Assembly: GCA_913046175.1 (NCBI GenBank)
Contig: CAJWSN010000040.1
Span: 1-9,708, forward strand
Direction: 5' to 3'
Length of the DNA stretch: 9,708 bases
DNA from: an uncultured Opitutia bacterium
Lineage (GTDB): Bacteria > Verrucomicrobiota > Verrucomicrobiia > Opitutales > JABJCN01
Part shown: positions 1 through 7,290 of the stretch, in pieces
Layout: each line of letters begins with the position of its first letter
Numbering within the stretch: the first letter of the stretch is position 1
The notes under the pieces: model-generated
The model's database searches: none
What the model was told of the DNA's origin: nothing
What the model saw: only the letters and a program-made list of their open reading frames with translations
Position numbers and translations under genes: made by a program

Positions 1-398
1 AAGAGAGGCTCGAGCCGGTCATTGACGGCCAAACCATCATCGAGTGCCAGGAAACCGTTCGGCGTGTCCCGGTACCAGACCATGTGATTGAGTTCGTCCT
101 CGATCTCGTGCGCATGGCTCGCCCTGACGATCCCGGTGCAGTCTCCTGGGCCAGGGAACTCATAAGCTGGGGGCCCGGACCACGCGCTTGCCAGCAGGTC
201 GTGCTTGGCGCCAAGGTGCGAGCCGTCCTGAAAGGCCGTTACCATGTTACGGTCGATGACATTGAGGCACTGGCATACCCGGTATTGAGACACCGTATTG
301 TCCCGACCTTCAACGCGGAGGCGGAAGGCATCACCGTGAATCACATTATCGAGAAACTGCTTGAGGACGTCCCAAAGGCCGAGGCACAGGTTCTTTAA
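1..398 (+). CDS. MoxR-family AAA+ ATPase, C-terminal fragment (5' end outside window)
   Basis: The reading frame is open from the window edge (first whole codon at base 3) to TAA at 396-398, giving 131 residues. MoxR proteins are usually about 320-330 residues, so the Walker A and B motifs and arginine finger lie upstream and cannot be checked. The visible part is the lid region. SWGPGPRACQQ (fragment residues 55-65) matches the sensor-2 motif, usually G-x-S-P-R, with the conserved Arg at 61. It is followed by the family signature YHVTVDDIEALAYPVLRHRI (80-99) and a closing E-A-E-G-I-T segment. MoxR ATPases are cytoplasmic hexameric chaperones that act with VWA partners. The DUF58 gene 58 bases downstream is the classic partner. 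The sensor-2 loop has Gly-Pro-Gly-Pro-Arg where Ser is usual, a mild variation. The family call is firm; the subfamily is not determined. Confidence 0.93.
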   Translation, partial: ERLEPVIDGQTIIECQETVRRVPVPDHVIEFVLDLVRMARPDDPGAVSWARELISWGPGPRACQQVVLGAKVRAVLKGRYHVTVDDIEALAYPVLRHRIVPTFNAEAEGITVNHIIEKLLEDVPKAEAQVL

Positions 399-456
399 GC
401 GACCTGCAGCACCAACCCAGACTCTCCCACATTCCTAGAAATCCGAATACTTCCGG
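399..456 (+). other. Short MoxR-DUF58 spacer
   Basis: This gap of 58 bases holds no start codon in frame with DUF58 before 457, no recognisable hairpin and no promoter-like pair. It supports co-transcription of the two genes. Confidence 0.5.
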
Positions 457-1359
457 ATGCCCAAGCTAACGCAGTTCCTTACACCGAGAGACATCTCAAA
501 ACTGGTCAGCCACCAGATGCTCGCGCGTCAGGTGGTGGAGGGATTCTGCTCCGGGCTCCACCGCTCCCCTCACAAGGGTTTCAGTGTCGAGTTCAAGCAG
601 CACCGTCAATATGTGCCAGGGGACGAGATTCGACATCTGGACTGGAAGGTCTATGGCAAGTCAGACCGCTTCTATATTCGCGAGTACGACGAGGAAACCA
701 ACCTTCGCTGCCAGATTCTGCTGGATGCCAGCGGGTCCATGGGCTACCAGGGGGATGACGCCCCCCTCAGCAAACTCGAATACGGCTCGCGCCTCGCTGC
801 CTGCCTTGCCTACCTGATGATCCAACAGGTCGACAGTGCAGGCCTCATCACGTTCGACACAAAGGTTCGACAGCAGATTCCACCAAGAAGCCGCCCGGCA
901 CACCTTCAGCAGATGATTGATGCATTGGCCAACACTGAAGCTGGCGGGGAAACAGAACTCGGAAGAGTCTTCCATGAACTCGTCCCCAAGATCAAGCGCC
1001 GGGGCATGGTCATCATTATCTCCGACTGCTTTGGGGATGTTTCCACACTTCTTAATGCCCTCGCCCACCTGCGACATGCGCGCCATGAAATCCTCATCTT
1101 CCAGATATGGGACAAGGACGAACTTGAATTCCCTTTCCGCCAATGGACTCGGTTTGACTGTCTGGAGCAAATGAACAACCGACATATGGTGGATCCCGCA
1201 CACCTTCGCGCATCCTATCTTGAAAACCTTGAAAAGTATCGGGAGGAATTGAAGCGTGGATGCTACCGCCATCGCATTGAGGTCGTGCCCCTGACCACAG
1301 AACAACCTTATGCCGAGGCACTCAGCTACTATTTTGCCAAAAGGAAACACCTAGGATGA
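457..1359 (+). CDS. DUF58 domain protein with VWA-type MIDAS (MoxR partner)
   Basis: This 300-residue soluble protein has no signal peptide or membrane helix. The DUF58 signature spans residues 46-80 and includes YVPGDEIRHLDWK and the segment ending FYIREYDEE. A VWA-like fold follows, and its MIDAS residues are complete: Asp90-x-Ser92-x-Ser94 (DASGS), Thr166 in GGETELG and Asp190 in IISD. This predicts a bound divalent cation. DUF58 proteins are nearly always encoded beside MoxR ATPases and are thought to be their cytoplasmic adaptors or substrates. The biochemical role is not established. ATG at 457 is the first start codon after an in-frame TAG at 436-438. No clear Shine-Dalgarno sequence precedes it, so translation may depend on the upstream MoxR gene. 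Length and motifs are normal for the family. The stop TGA at 1357-1359 overlaps an ATG at 1356. Confidence 0.95.
   Translation: MPKLTQFLTPRDISKLVSHQMLARQVVEGFCSGLHRSPHKGFSVEFKQHRQYVPGDEIRHLDWKVYGKSDRFYIREYDEETNLRCQILLDASGSMGYQGDDAPLSKLEYGSRLAACLAYLMIQQVDSAGLITFDTKVRQQIPPRSRPAHLQQMIDALANTEAGGETELGRVFHELVPKIKRRGMVIIISDCFGDVSTLLNALAHLRHARHEILIFQIWDKDELEFPFRQWTRFDCLEQMNNRHMVDPAHLRASYLENLEKYREELKRGCYRHRIEVVPLTTEQPYAEALSYYFAKRKHLG
1341..1346 (+). promoter_or_regulatory. Shine-Dalgarno-like AAGGAA inside the end of DUF58
   Basis: AAGGAA lies 9 bases before the ATG at 1356 and 12 bases before the ATG at 1359, good spacing for ribosome loading. No such motif stands before the BatA-like start at 1427. 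The motif also encodes Lys-Arg-Lys codons of DUF58, so it could be chance. Confidence 0.35.
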
Positions 1360-1427
1360 TGCAGTCGAACCGTTCCTTCTTTCTCCCTGCGGTGGGCAAC
1401 CTGCCTGATTCCCTTCCCTCAATTTAA
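1356..1427 (+). CDS. Possible 23-codon translational-coupling ORF between DUF58 and BatA-like gene
   Basis: An ATGATG start overlaps the DUF58 stop (ATGA at 1356-1359). The frame runs 23 codons (begins MMQSNRSFFL, ends DSLPSI) to TAA at 1425-1427, whose last A is the first base of the next gene's ATG (TAATG). The ORF thus fills the whole gap between the two large genes with an overlap at each end. It also has an upstream AAGGAA motif, which the large gene lacks. The peptide resembles nothing I recognise and may have no function. What the sequence shows is the geometry, which fits a relay that hands ribosomes from DUF58 to the BatA-like gene. With only 23 codons, chance remains a real alternative. 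Confidence 0.35.
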   Translation: MMQSNRSFFLPAVGNLPDSLPSI

Positions 1428-3805
1428 TGACCTTTATCAATGGCATTCTGCTTGCAGGCGCGGCCGCCTTCCTGATCCCGCTGCTCATACATATCTTTAA
1501 CAAGAGCAAGTTCCGCGTCATACAGTGGGGAGCCACCCACCTTTTGGAATCCATCATCCGTGTAAACCGAAAGCGAATCCAGATCGAGCAGATCATCCTC
1601 CTCATCATCCGATGTGCCATACCGATACTCCTGGCCATCTGCCTGGCACGCATGGTCATCCAGGAATGGAACAACTTTATCAATTGGGTGCTGTTTCCCT
1701 TGCTGGCAATCGTCCTGCTTGTGATGGCTGTTCTTTTCCGTAACATGCGCTTTGTATTCGGCGGCGCATCAGCCCTTCTGCTTGCTTATATTGTAGCGTC
1801 CTCCTTCGGGTGGTTTTCCTTTTTCCGCAACCAAATTGCCGTGAGTTCCCCCACCGGTGATGTTGCTTCATCCACTGTGGTATTGCTGGACAATAGCTAC
1901 TCCATGCAAGCCACAGGCACCGCACAAACCAGTTTCGAGGAGGCTGTCACCGCCATTGACGGTGTCTTCGAAGGACAAAAAAGGGGCTCCGAGGTGTCCG
2001 TTGTGCTTATGGGAGGTTCACCAGCACCCATTTTCGACCGCCCCACCCTCGACCTGGATGGAATGATGACCCAGATTGATGGAGTGAAGCCAAACTACGG
2101 TGCGGTCAGAACACTCGAAGCTCTCAATAACGCCATCAGTGCACTCGACGACATGAGCCATGCAAAGAGGGAAATCCTTCTTGTCAGCGACTTCCAGAAA
2201 ATCAACTGGGATGGACTGCCACAAACTTCAATCAAGCAAACTGCAGAACTCATTCAAAACCAGAGACTCCCAATAAACCTCACTTTCCTGCATGTCGGTC
2301 GCGAGGAATCCGAAAACGTGGCAATCGAGACGGTTGAAATCACACCCAAGACTGTCGGCGTCAGCCAGCAAATCCGCCTCCGCGTCAATCTCAATAATTT
2401 TGGCGACAAGGCCTACGGAACCGGACTACGAATCAGCTTGTACAAGGATGATGAGGAGGAACCCGACTCCGAAACCGAGATTCCCCTTGGCCCCATGGAA
2501 GCCACGCAGGCACTCCTGACCTGCACCTTTGAGGAACCGGGCTCCCACCACATTCGCCTTGAAATCAACAGCACCGACCTTCTGTTTGACAACCAGTACC
2601 GGATCGCAGTGGATGTGCTCAACAGCATCAAGGTTGTCCTGATTGATGGAGACCCCAGCGATGAATGGCTAAAGGGTGAAACCGACTTCATGCAAATTGC
2701 ACTCACCCCATTCTCCAAGGCGAAGACCAAACTCAAGGATCTCATTGAACCCATTGTCATTACTCCAGCAGCAATCAGCCCGGAAACTCTAAAGGATGCC
2801 AAGGTCGCTGTGCTGGCCAACGTGGAGAAGCTCGACACCAAGCAAATCCTGCTCCTGCGGAATTTCGTGAAGGAGGGAGGAGGTCTCCTCGTGACCGGTG
2901 GAGACAAGATTGATATCAAGTGGCATAATCAGCAGTTTGCTCACAAGACCAACGGCCTGGCCCCCATGAAAATCAATGATGTGGCCGGGAGCCTCATTGA
3001 ACGGGAGGAACAATCCAGGATCGTGTCCCAGCATTTTGATCACGAGGCTCTCGAGCTCTTCAACGACCGGCGGAACGGCAACCTCGCTGACGGGGAGGTA
3101 TGGATGTGGAACCGCCTGGTTCCAGCCAATCCCGACCTGGAAGCCGATGCCCCCGGTGCCCCCTCCGTACTGGCCATTCTTGAGACAGGGGATCCTCTAC
3201 TTGTTGAAAGTAAACTGGAGGATGGTGTCATCCTGCAGTTGGCCACATCACTTGATGCCTCATGGTCAAATCTACCTGCACGCTCATCCTTTCTGCCCTT
3301 TGTTCAACAATTGATTAGCTACCTTGCTTCTCATGTCCAGCAACCACGGAACCTCCCGGCGGGCCATCCCCTCGTCGCCCATTTTGAACCGGCGCTAGCC
3401 GGGGCTTCCTTCAAGGTCAACGACCCGGAAGGTATTATCAGCCTGGCCAAGGGTGTCGCCAAGGGAACTGTTGCAGAAGTCGAGTTCACTGATACTCTAA
3501 AGGAGGGTCTCTACACCATCACGAATGACGAACTGGAAGGACCCGTCCATTTTGTAACCAGCACTCCGCGCGCAGAGTCCCGTCTTGCACGACTCAGCAA
3601 GGAGGAGCTTGAAGATTACGCGATCCAACTGGGTGCACATGTCATCATGGAGGACAACACCGACAAGGCCCTTGAACGATACACCACACTGGAAAATCAA
3701 CGCAAGCACGGCCGTGAAATGTGGAGAATCCTCATGCTTTGTGTACTCGGTTTCATGGTTGGTGAGCTGATGCTCCAGCAATTTTTCGGGAGAGCCAAAA
3801 GCTAA
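1427..3805 (+). CDS. BatA-like membrane protein with VWA and GATase-1-like domains
   Basis: This protein has 792 residues. The N-terminus matches the BatA (aerotolerance N-terminal) domain: a helix at about 4-24, a basic cytoplasmic loop with F-R-V-I-Q-W-G (29-35), and a second helix at about 56-76. Two further helices follow (about 85-104 and 109-131), which BatA proteins usually lack. The VWA domain (about 149-290) carries Asp155-x-Ser157-x-Ser159 and Asp255 (VSDF). The expected MIDAS Thr is not in its usual place (NYGAVRTLEAL), so metal binding may be weakened. Residues about 297-397 look like a beta-sandwich. Residues 401-500 resemble the GATase-1-like fold (VVLIDGDPSDEW ... FVKEGGGLLVTGG) without a catalytic Cys. 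A last helix lies at about 766-784. Basic loops put the VWA and later domains outside the cytoplasm. ATG 1427 is the first start after an in-frame TGA at 1406-1408. No Shine-Dalgarno precedes it, and the 23-codon ORF overlaps it. The substrate is unknown. Confidence 0.88.
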   Translation: MTFINGILLAGAAAFLIPLLIHIFNKSKFRVIQWGATHLLESIIRVNRKRIQIEQIILLIIRCAIPILLAICLARMVIQEWNNFINWVLFPLLAIVLLVMAVLFRNMRFVFGGASALLLAYIVASSFGWFSFFRNQIAVSSPTGDVASSTVVLLDNSYSMQATGTAQTSFEEAVTAIDGVFEGQKRGSEVSVVLMGGSPAPIFDRPTLDLDGMMTQIDGVKPNYGAVRTLEALNNAISALDDMSHAKREILLVSDFQKINWDGLPQTSIKQTAELIQNQRLPINLTFLHVGREESENVAIETVEITPKTVGVSQQIRLRVNLNNFGDKAYGTGLRISLYKDDEEEPDSETEIPLGPMEATQALLTCTFEEPGSHHIRLEINSTDLLFDNQYRIAVDVLNSIKVVLIDGDPSDEWLKGETDFMQIALTPFSKAKTKLKDLIEPIVITPAAISPETLKDAKVAVLANVEKLDTKQILLLRNFVKEGGGLLVTGGDKIDIKWHNQQFAHKTNGLAPMKINDVAGSLIEREEQSRIVSQHFDHEALELFNDRRNGNLADGEVWMWNRLVPANPDLEADAPGAPSVLAILETGDPLLVESKLEDGVILQLATSLDASWSNLPARSSFLPFVQQLISYLASHVQQPRNLPAGHPLVAHFEPALAGASFKVNDPEGIISLAKGVAKGTVAEVEFTDTLKEGLYTITNDELEGPVHFVTSTPRAESRLARLSKEELEDYAIQLGAHVIMEDNTDKALERYTTLENQRKHGREMWRILMLCVLGFMVGELMLQQFFGRAKS

Positions 3806-3864
3806 AACCAATCAATAGCCTTTATTTCCATCCATAGCATTCGCTAATCCATCAAGAAAAACCC
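3806..3864 (+). other. Short spacer before the PA14/VWA gene
   Basis: These 59 AT-rich bases contain no ATG and no convincing terminator hairpin. No clear ribosome-binding site stands before the TTG at 3865. This fits continued transcription from the gene upstream. Confidence 0.4.
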
Positions 3865-6800
3865 TTGAAACCAGACAAGACAACCTCTCTTCTATTTGCC
3901 GGTGACCTCGCTCTATGGCAAGGGATTCTCCTGGCTGCCGTACTGGCTGTCCTCGTCTGGATGCTCTACAGGCGTGAAGTAAACCGCGGTCTTCAAAAAC
4001 CTTTGAGTTGGTTGCTTCCCCTCCTTCGCACAACCGCCTTTGTTCTCTTGATCCTCACCCTGACGGGTCCCGTCCTGCACCATCGTGAAAAAATCGGGCA
4101 ATTAGGACGTGTTCTCCTTTTCGTTGACGGTTCCAAGAGCATGAGCGTCGATGATGCCCAAATGATGTCAAAACCCCGCAAACTGCTGGTTGCACAGCAA
4201 AGCGGATGGATTCCTGATGGTACCGTTGACACCACCCTTGCCGAGGCCGCAGATGAGATGGGCACTGCCTCATCCAAGCTTTCAAAACAACTCCGTGGGT
4301 CCAGGCTCACGCTCGACTCATTCCTCAAGGCACGTTCTGAATTCAAGGGCAGAATGGAGGACGTGCGAAAGAAAATCGATGGTATCCGGGTCGACACACC
4401 TGAACCCGAGTTACGGCAGGGAGTAGTCTACCGTGAAGTCTGGGAAGGAATTAATGGCGGTAGTGTAAGCAACCTAACGGGAAATGCCAAGTTTAGGGAA
4501 GAACCCACCAGCGCGGAATATATCTCTTCCTTAAGCAGTCCAAAAAATATCGGCGACAACTACGGACAACGAATTTCAGGTTTCATCATCCCCCCCCTGA
4601 CAGGCAACTATGTGTTCACGCTCAGTAGTGATGATGAGGCATTTCTCTACCTAAATGCCACGGGGAATGCCCCCAATGGTAAAAAGCAATTGATAAAGAG
4701 TCCTTCAGCAACTCCCCGGTCGTCCCAGCCAATTGCCCTGAAAGCTGAAACTCGTTGCTATGTGGAGATCCTGATGAAAGAAGCGGGCGGCGATGACTTT
4801 GTCACTGTTGGATGGAATCTGCCCAACGGTGACAGTGAAAATCCAATTCCCGCGAACCGACTCGCCTCTCCAACTGCAAGTTCAAACTTTCGCAAGGGCA
4901 GTTTCGAGGCAATCATAAAGAAATATCACACGGATATCCTTAAACAAATTGATACCAGCAAGCTGCCCAAGGCCGGTGACAGCAATGCCTCCGACCGCTT
5001 GAGAGCCATACTCATCGCCGTCTCCGGGAAGGTCAAGGAATACGAAAACTTCCTTCGAAACACATTCCTCGCACAAGGTGAGGCACTTGCCAACTCGGGT
5101 AATGCCATCGTCACGGCCGCCCTTGACAAATTTGACGACAACTCAAGGTGGGAACGCACCAAAACCATCCTCTCTCGTGACAGTGGTCTCCTTTCCACCC
5201 TCGTCGACACCCATGATGTCGAGGTGTTCGCCCTCAAGGGTTCCGCTTCCGAACGCCTTTGGTCCCCCGGAGATACCACGGAAAAAGAATTTGAATTTGA
5301 AGGCGAGGCAGACGAACTCACCACAAACCTCAGTTCAGGAATCGGCAACAGCCTGTCGGCAGACATCGGTGGCGATGGAAAGAACGCCGCCGACCCGGAC
5401 ACCCCGCCGCAACGCACCGCAGTCATAATCTTCTCCGACGGACTCCACAATGATGGTGAATCCCCCATCCACACCGCCAAGCTCTTTGGTGGGAGGAACA
5501 TTGCCGTGCATACAATCGGGATGGGAGGGAATACCCCGCCGCCTGACCTTGCAATCCTCGAGGTTGAGAATCCTGAAGCTGTCTACATGGACGACCGCAT
5601 CCAAGGCACTCTTTTCCTCAAGGACAACATAGAGAAAGGACGTGCCTTCCAGATTCGCATTGAACATGAAGGAAGATTGGTATGGGAAAAGAAACTCTTC
5701 ACCCATAATCTCCAGCGCAGGCGCATCCCCTTTGACTTTGGCATAAAGGAAATAGTGGAGGAGGAGATTAAGCGATCTGACAAAAGCGTAGATATCAGCA
5801 GCCTCCCCCTTTCCATGAAGGTGATCGTTGACCCGCTTGAGGAGGAGGCCCGCAAGGACAACAACGAGGCACCCCTTGTCTTCAAGGCTGTAACGCGCAA
5901 ACATCGCATGCTCATCATTGATGGCCGACCACGCTGGGAAACACGATACGTCCGAAACCTGTTTGATCGCGGCAAGAGATGGGAGGTCAACTCCATATTC
6001 GCCGGACCGGCAACCGACACTGCCAATATACCACGTGGTGAAGCAAAAGGACAATTCCCAAAGAACCGGGACACATTATTCGCCTATGACCTCATTATCT
6101 TTGGTGAGGCAGGCAAGGGACTGCTGAACGATACTGAACTGGTATGGATTCGGGATTTTGTGGAAAAACGAGGAGGAGGGATAATCTTTATCGACGGCCC
6201 GAGGCAGAAATTGAAAAGCCTTGTCGGCACCCCGGTGCTGGACATGGTGCCCGTAGAGTGGGTTGAGGGAGCGGACCTTCGATTCCCAAAATGGCTTCAG
6301 GTCACTGAACGGGGTGCGTCCCGGGCTGCATTAAGCCTGGTCTCAGACCCCAGTGAAAACGAAAGACTCTGGCGAACACTGCCCCAACCCCACTGGGTCT
6401 CTCCGGTCAAGGCCCTGCCCGGAACCGATGTACTCCTTGAGGCCGCTGTTGGGGATATTCGCTCACCGGTCCTGGTCTACAGGAATTTCGGTGCCGGAAA
6501 GGTTTTTTACAGTGGCTTTGATGGTTCATGGCGATGGCGCTACGGGGTTGCCGACCGATATCACCAAAAATATTGGCACCAGGTCGCTGAATGGATCATG
6601 GAACAGCCCTTTGCAGTCAGCGATGACCACGTCTCCATTGATGCCGGCGCCACCGTGTACCAAACCGGGGATTCCGCAAACATCCGCGTGCGTCTGCGGG
6701 ATTCAGAAGGAAAACCCATCAATGAGGCCACTGCAGAGGCTCTCATCTGGAAGGACGGTCGCATCACTTCAAGGGTTTCGCTGGAGAGCGATGCCAACGC

Positions 6801-7170
6801 TGGAGGACTCTTCACAGGTAAATCGGCTGCCCTTAACGAGGGTCAGCATCAGGTTACCGTTCGGGTCACGGGTTTTTCAGAGGACCAGACAAAGGCACGC
6901 ACTGAATTTGTTGTCCAACAACCGGATAGCGGTGAAACCGCCCTCCTTGCTTGTAATGAGGCGCTGCTGCAGGATATTTCGAGGGAATCAGGAGGCCAGT
7001 ACCTTCGAGAGGAGCAGGCCAGTCAACTTTCAAAAGTCCTCGATCCCTTGAGTACCGGAAAGATCGTCGAGTCAGATACCATTATTTGGCAGAGTTACTG
7101 GTGGTTTGCAGCTATCATCGCTCTACTTGGAACAGAGTGGTTCCTTCGCAAGAGGGCCGGCATGATTTAA
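3865..7170 (+). CDS. Large membrane VWA/GATase-like protein with a nested PA14 domain
   Basis: This protein has 1101 residues. Helices lie at about 17-35 and 48-70, separated by the basic loop YRREVNRGLQK, and a third at about 1075-1094 is followed by RKR. This puts the bulk of the protein outside the cytoplasm. The VWA domain starts at 83 (LLFVDGSKSM; Asp88, Ser90, Ser92). It resumes near 426 (helix RWERTKTILSRDSGLLSTL, then HDVEVFAL), with Thr486/487 (TTNLSSG) and Asp525 (IIFSDG), so the MIDAS looks complete. The intervening 330 residues hold two helical stretches around a PA14 domain (about 187-336). Residues 679-915 form the GATase-1-like module typical of this family (LIIDGRPRWETRYVRNLF, FVEKRGGGIIFIDG, FGAGKVFYSGFDGSWRWR), with no catalytic Cys. 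A beta-rich domain follows (about 917-1020). The start is TTG: it is the only usual start codon that keeps the first helix, and an in-frame TAG sits at 3835-3837. The next Met, residue 33, would delete that helix. The family call is sure; the ligand is unknown. Confidence 0.9.
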   Translation: MKPDKTTSLLFAGDLALWQGILLAAVLAVLVWMLYRREVNRGLQKPLSWLLPLLRTTAFVLLILTLTGPVLHHREKIGQLGRVLLFVDGSKSMSVDDAQMMSKPRKLLVAQQSGWIPDGTVDTTLAEAADEMGTASSKLSKQLRGSRLTLDSFLKARSEFKGRMEDVRKKIDGIRVDTPEPELRQGVVYREVWEGINGGSVSNLTGNAKFREEPTSAEYISSLSSPKNIGDNYGQRISGFIIPPLTGNYVFTLSSDDEAFLYLNATGNAPNGKKQLIKSPSATPRSSQPIALKAETRCYVEILMKEAGGDDFVTVGWNLPNGDSENPIPANRLASPTASSNFRKGSFEAIIKKYHTDILKQIDTSKLPKAGDSNASDRLRAILIAVSGKVKEYENFLRNTFLAQGEALANSGNAIVTAALDKFDDNSRWERTKTILSRDSGLLSTLVDTHDVEVFALKGSASERLWSPGDTTEKEFEFEGEADELTTNLSSGIGNSLSADIGGDGKNAADPDTPPQRTAVIIFSDGLHNDGESPIHTAKLFGGRNIAVHTIGMGGNTPPPDLAILEVENPEAVYMDDRIQGTLFLKDNIEKGRAFQIRIEHEGRLVWEKKLFTHNLQRRRIPFDFGIKEIVEEEIKRSDKSVDISSLPLSMKVIVDPLEEEARKDNNEAPLVFKAVTRKHRMLIIDGRPRWETRYVRNLFDRGKRWEVNSIFAGPATDTANIPRGEAKGQFPKNRDTLFAYDLIIFGEAGKGLLNDTELVWIRDFVEKRGGGIIFIDGPRQKLKSLVGTPVLDMVPVEWVEGADLRFPKWLQVTERGASRAALSLVSDPSENERLWRTLPQPHWVSPVKALPGTDVLLEAAVGDIRSPVLVYRNFGAGKVFYSGFDGSWRWRYGVADRYHQKYWHQVAEWIMEQPFAVSDDHVSIDAGATVYQTGDSANIRVRLRDSEGKPINEATAEALIWKDGRITSRVSLESDANAGGLFTGKSAALNEGQHQVTVRVTGFSEDQTKARTEFVVQQPDSGETALLACNEALLQDISRESGGQYLREEQASQLSKVLDPLSTGKIVESDTIIWQSYWWFAAIIALLGTEWFLRKRAGMI
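4423..4872 (+). other. PA14 domain coding segment (residues about 187-336 of the VWA protein)
   Basis: The encoded segment opens with VVYREVWEGI and contains the PA14 core: GFIIPPLTGNYVFTLSSDDE (residues 239-258), AFLYLN, then EILMKEAGGDDFVTVGWNLP (301-320), ending IPANRLAS. The double Asp at 256-257 sits where carbohydrate-binding PA14 proteins carry their calcium-binding Asp pair, so sugar binding is plausible. That is inferred from the family and not shown here. Flanking residues 100-185 and 341-425 look helical. Confidence 0.82.
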
Positions 7171-7190
7171 CGCAAATATGTTAATTTGCG
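7171..7190 (+). promoter_or_regulatory. Stem-loop / inverted repeat directly after the stop codon
   Basis: CGCAAAT (7171-7177) and ATTTGCG (7184-7190) form a perfect 7-bp inverted repeat with a 6-base loop. It begins at the base after TAA. After one mismatch, three more pairs are possible (TTA at 7167-7169 with TAA at 7192-7194). No T-run follows, so a standard intrinsic terminator is unlikely. It could be an mRNA processing or stabilising hairpin, or an operator. Confidence 0.45.
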
Positions 7191-7212
7191 GTAAAATCCT
7201 TTATACAGACTA

Positions 7213-7241
7213 TTAAATTCTCATTGAAACACACTTAAAAT
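7213..7241 (+). promoter_or_regulatory. Candidate sigma-70-type promoter for the DUF4175-like gene
   Basis: TAAAAT at 7236-7241 matches the -10 consensus at five of six positions. It lies 17 bases after TTAAAT at 7213-7218, a poor -35. AT-rich sequence of this kind yields such pairs easily, so this is only a candidate for an internal promoter that would let the last gene be expressed separately. Confidence 0.22.
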
Positions 7242-7243
7242 TA

Positions 7244-7259
7244 CCTCGCGCGCACGAGG
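7244..7259 (+). other. Small GC-rich stem-loop
   Basis: CCTCG (7244-7248) pairs with CGAGG (7255-7259) around a 6-base loop. It lies just after the candidate -10 element, so it would fall near the 5' end of a message started there. No T-run follows. Confidence 0.3.
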
Positions 7260-7290
7260 AAGAGCGACTAGTTAAGAGCCAATCAAAACC

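Noticed and set aside
661..1350. Long open frame on the minus strand across the DUF58 gene (229 codons)
   Set aside because: It lies wholly opposite a gene with clear DUF58 motifs, and its translation shows no recognisable domain. It is a shadow of the real coding strand.
2878..2893. Perfect AGGAGGT followed 6 bases later by an in-frame GTG, suggesting an internal start in the BatA-like gene
   Set aside because: The bases encode the conserved Gly-Gly-Gly turn of the GATase-like module, so codon choice explains the motif. A start here would cut through the fold.
2627..2920. Class I glutamine amidotransferase enzyme activity
   Set aside because: Only the fold-like IDG and GGG turns are present. 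The catalytic Cys and His/Glu pattern is absent here and in the equivalent part of the next gene.
5335..6054. Minus-strand open frame of 239 codons opposite the VWA/PA14 gene
   Set aside because: The sense strand encodes conserved VWA and GATase-like motifs here. The antisense product has no family features.
7171..7190. Rho-independent terminator ending the operon
   Set aside because: The stem is AT-rich at its loop end and no T-run follows (GTAAAATCC). The next gene is on the same strand and belongs to the same functional set.
7178..7216. 12-codon ORF starting in the loop of the first stem-loop (MLICGKILYTDY)
   Set aside because: It has no ribosome-binding site, no link to the next gene and a length expected by chance in an intergenic region.
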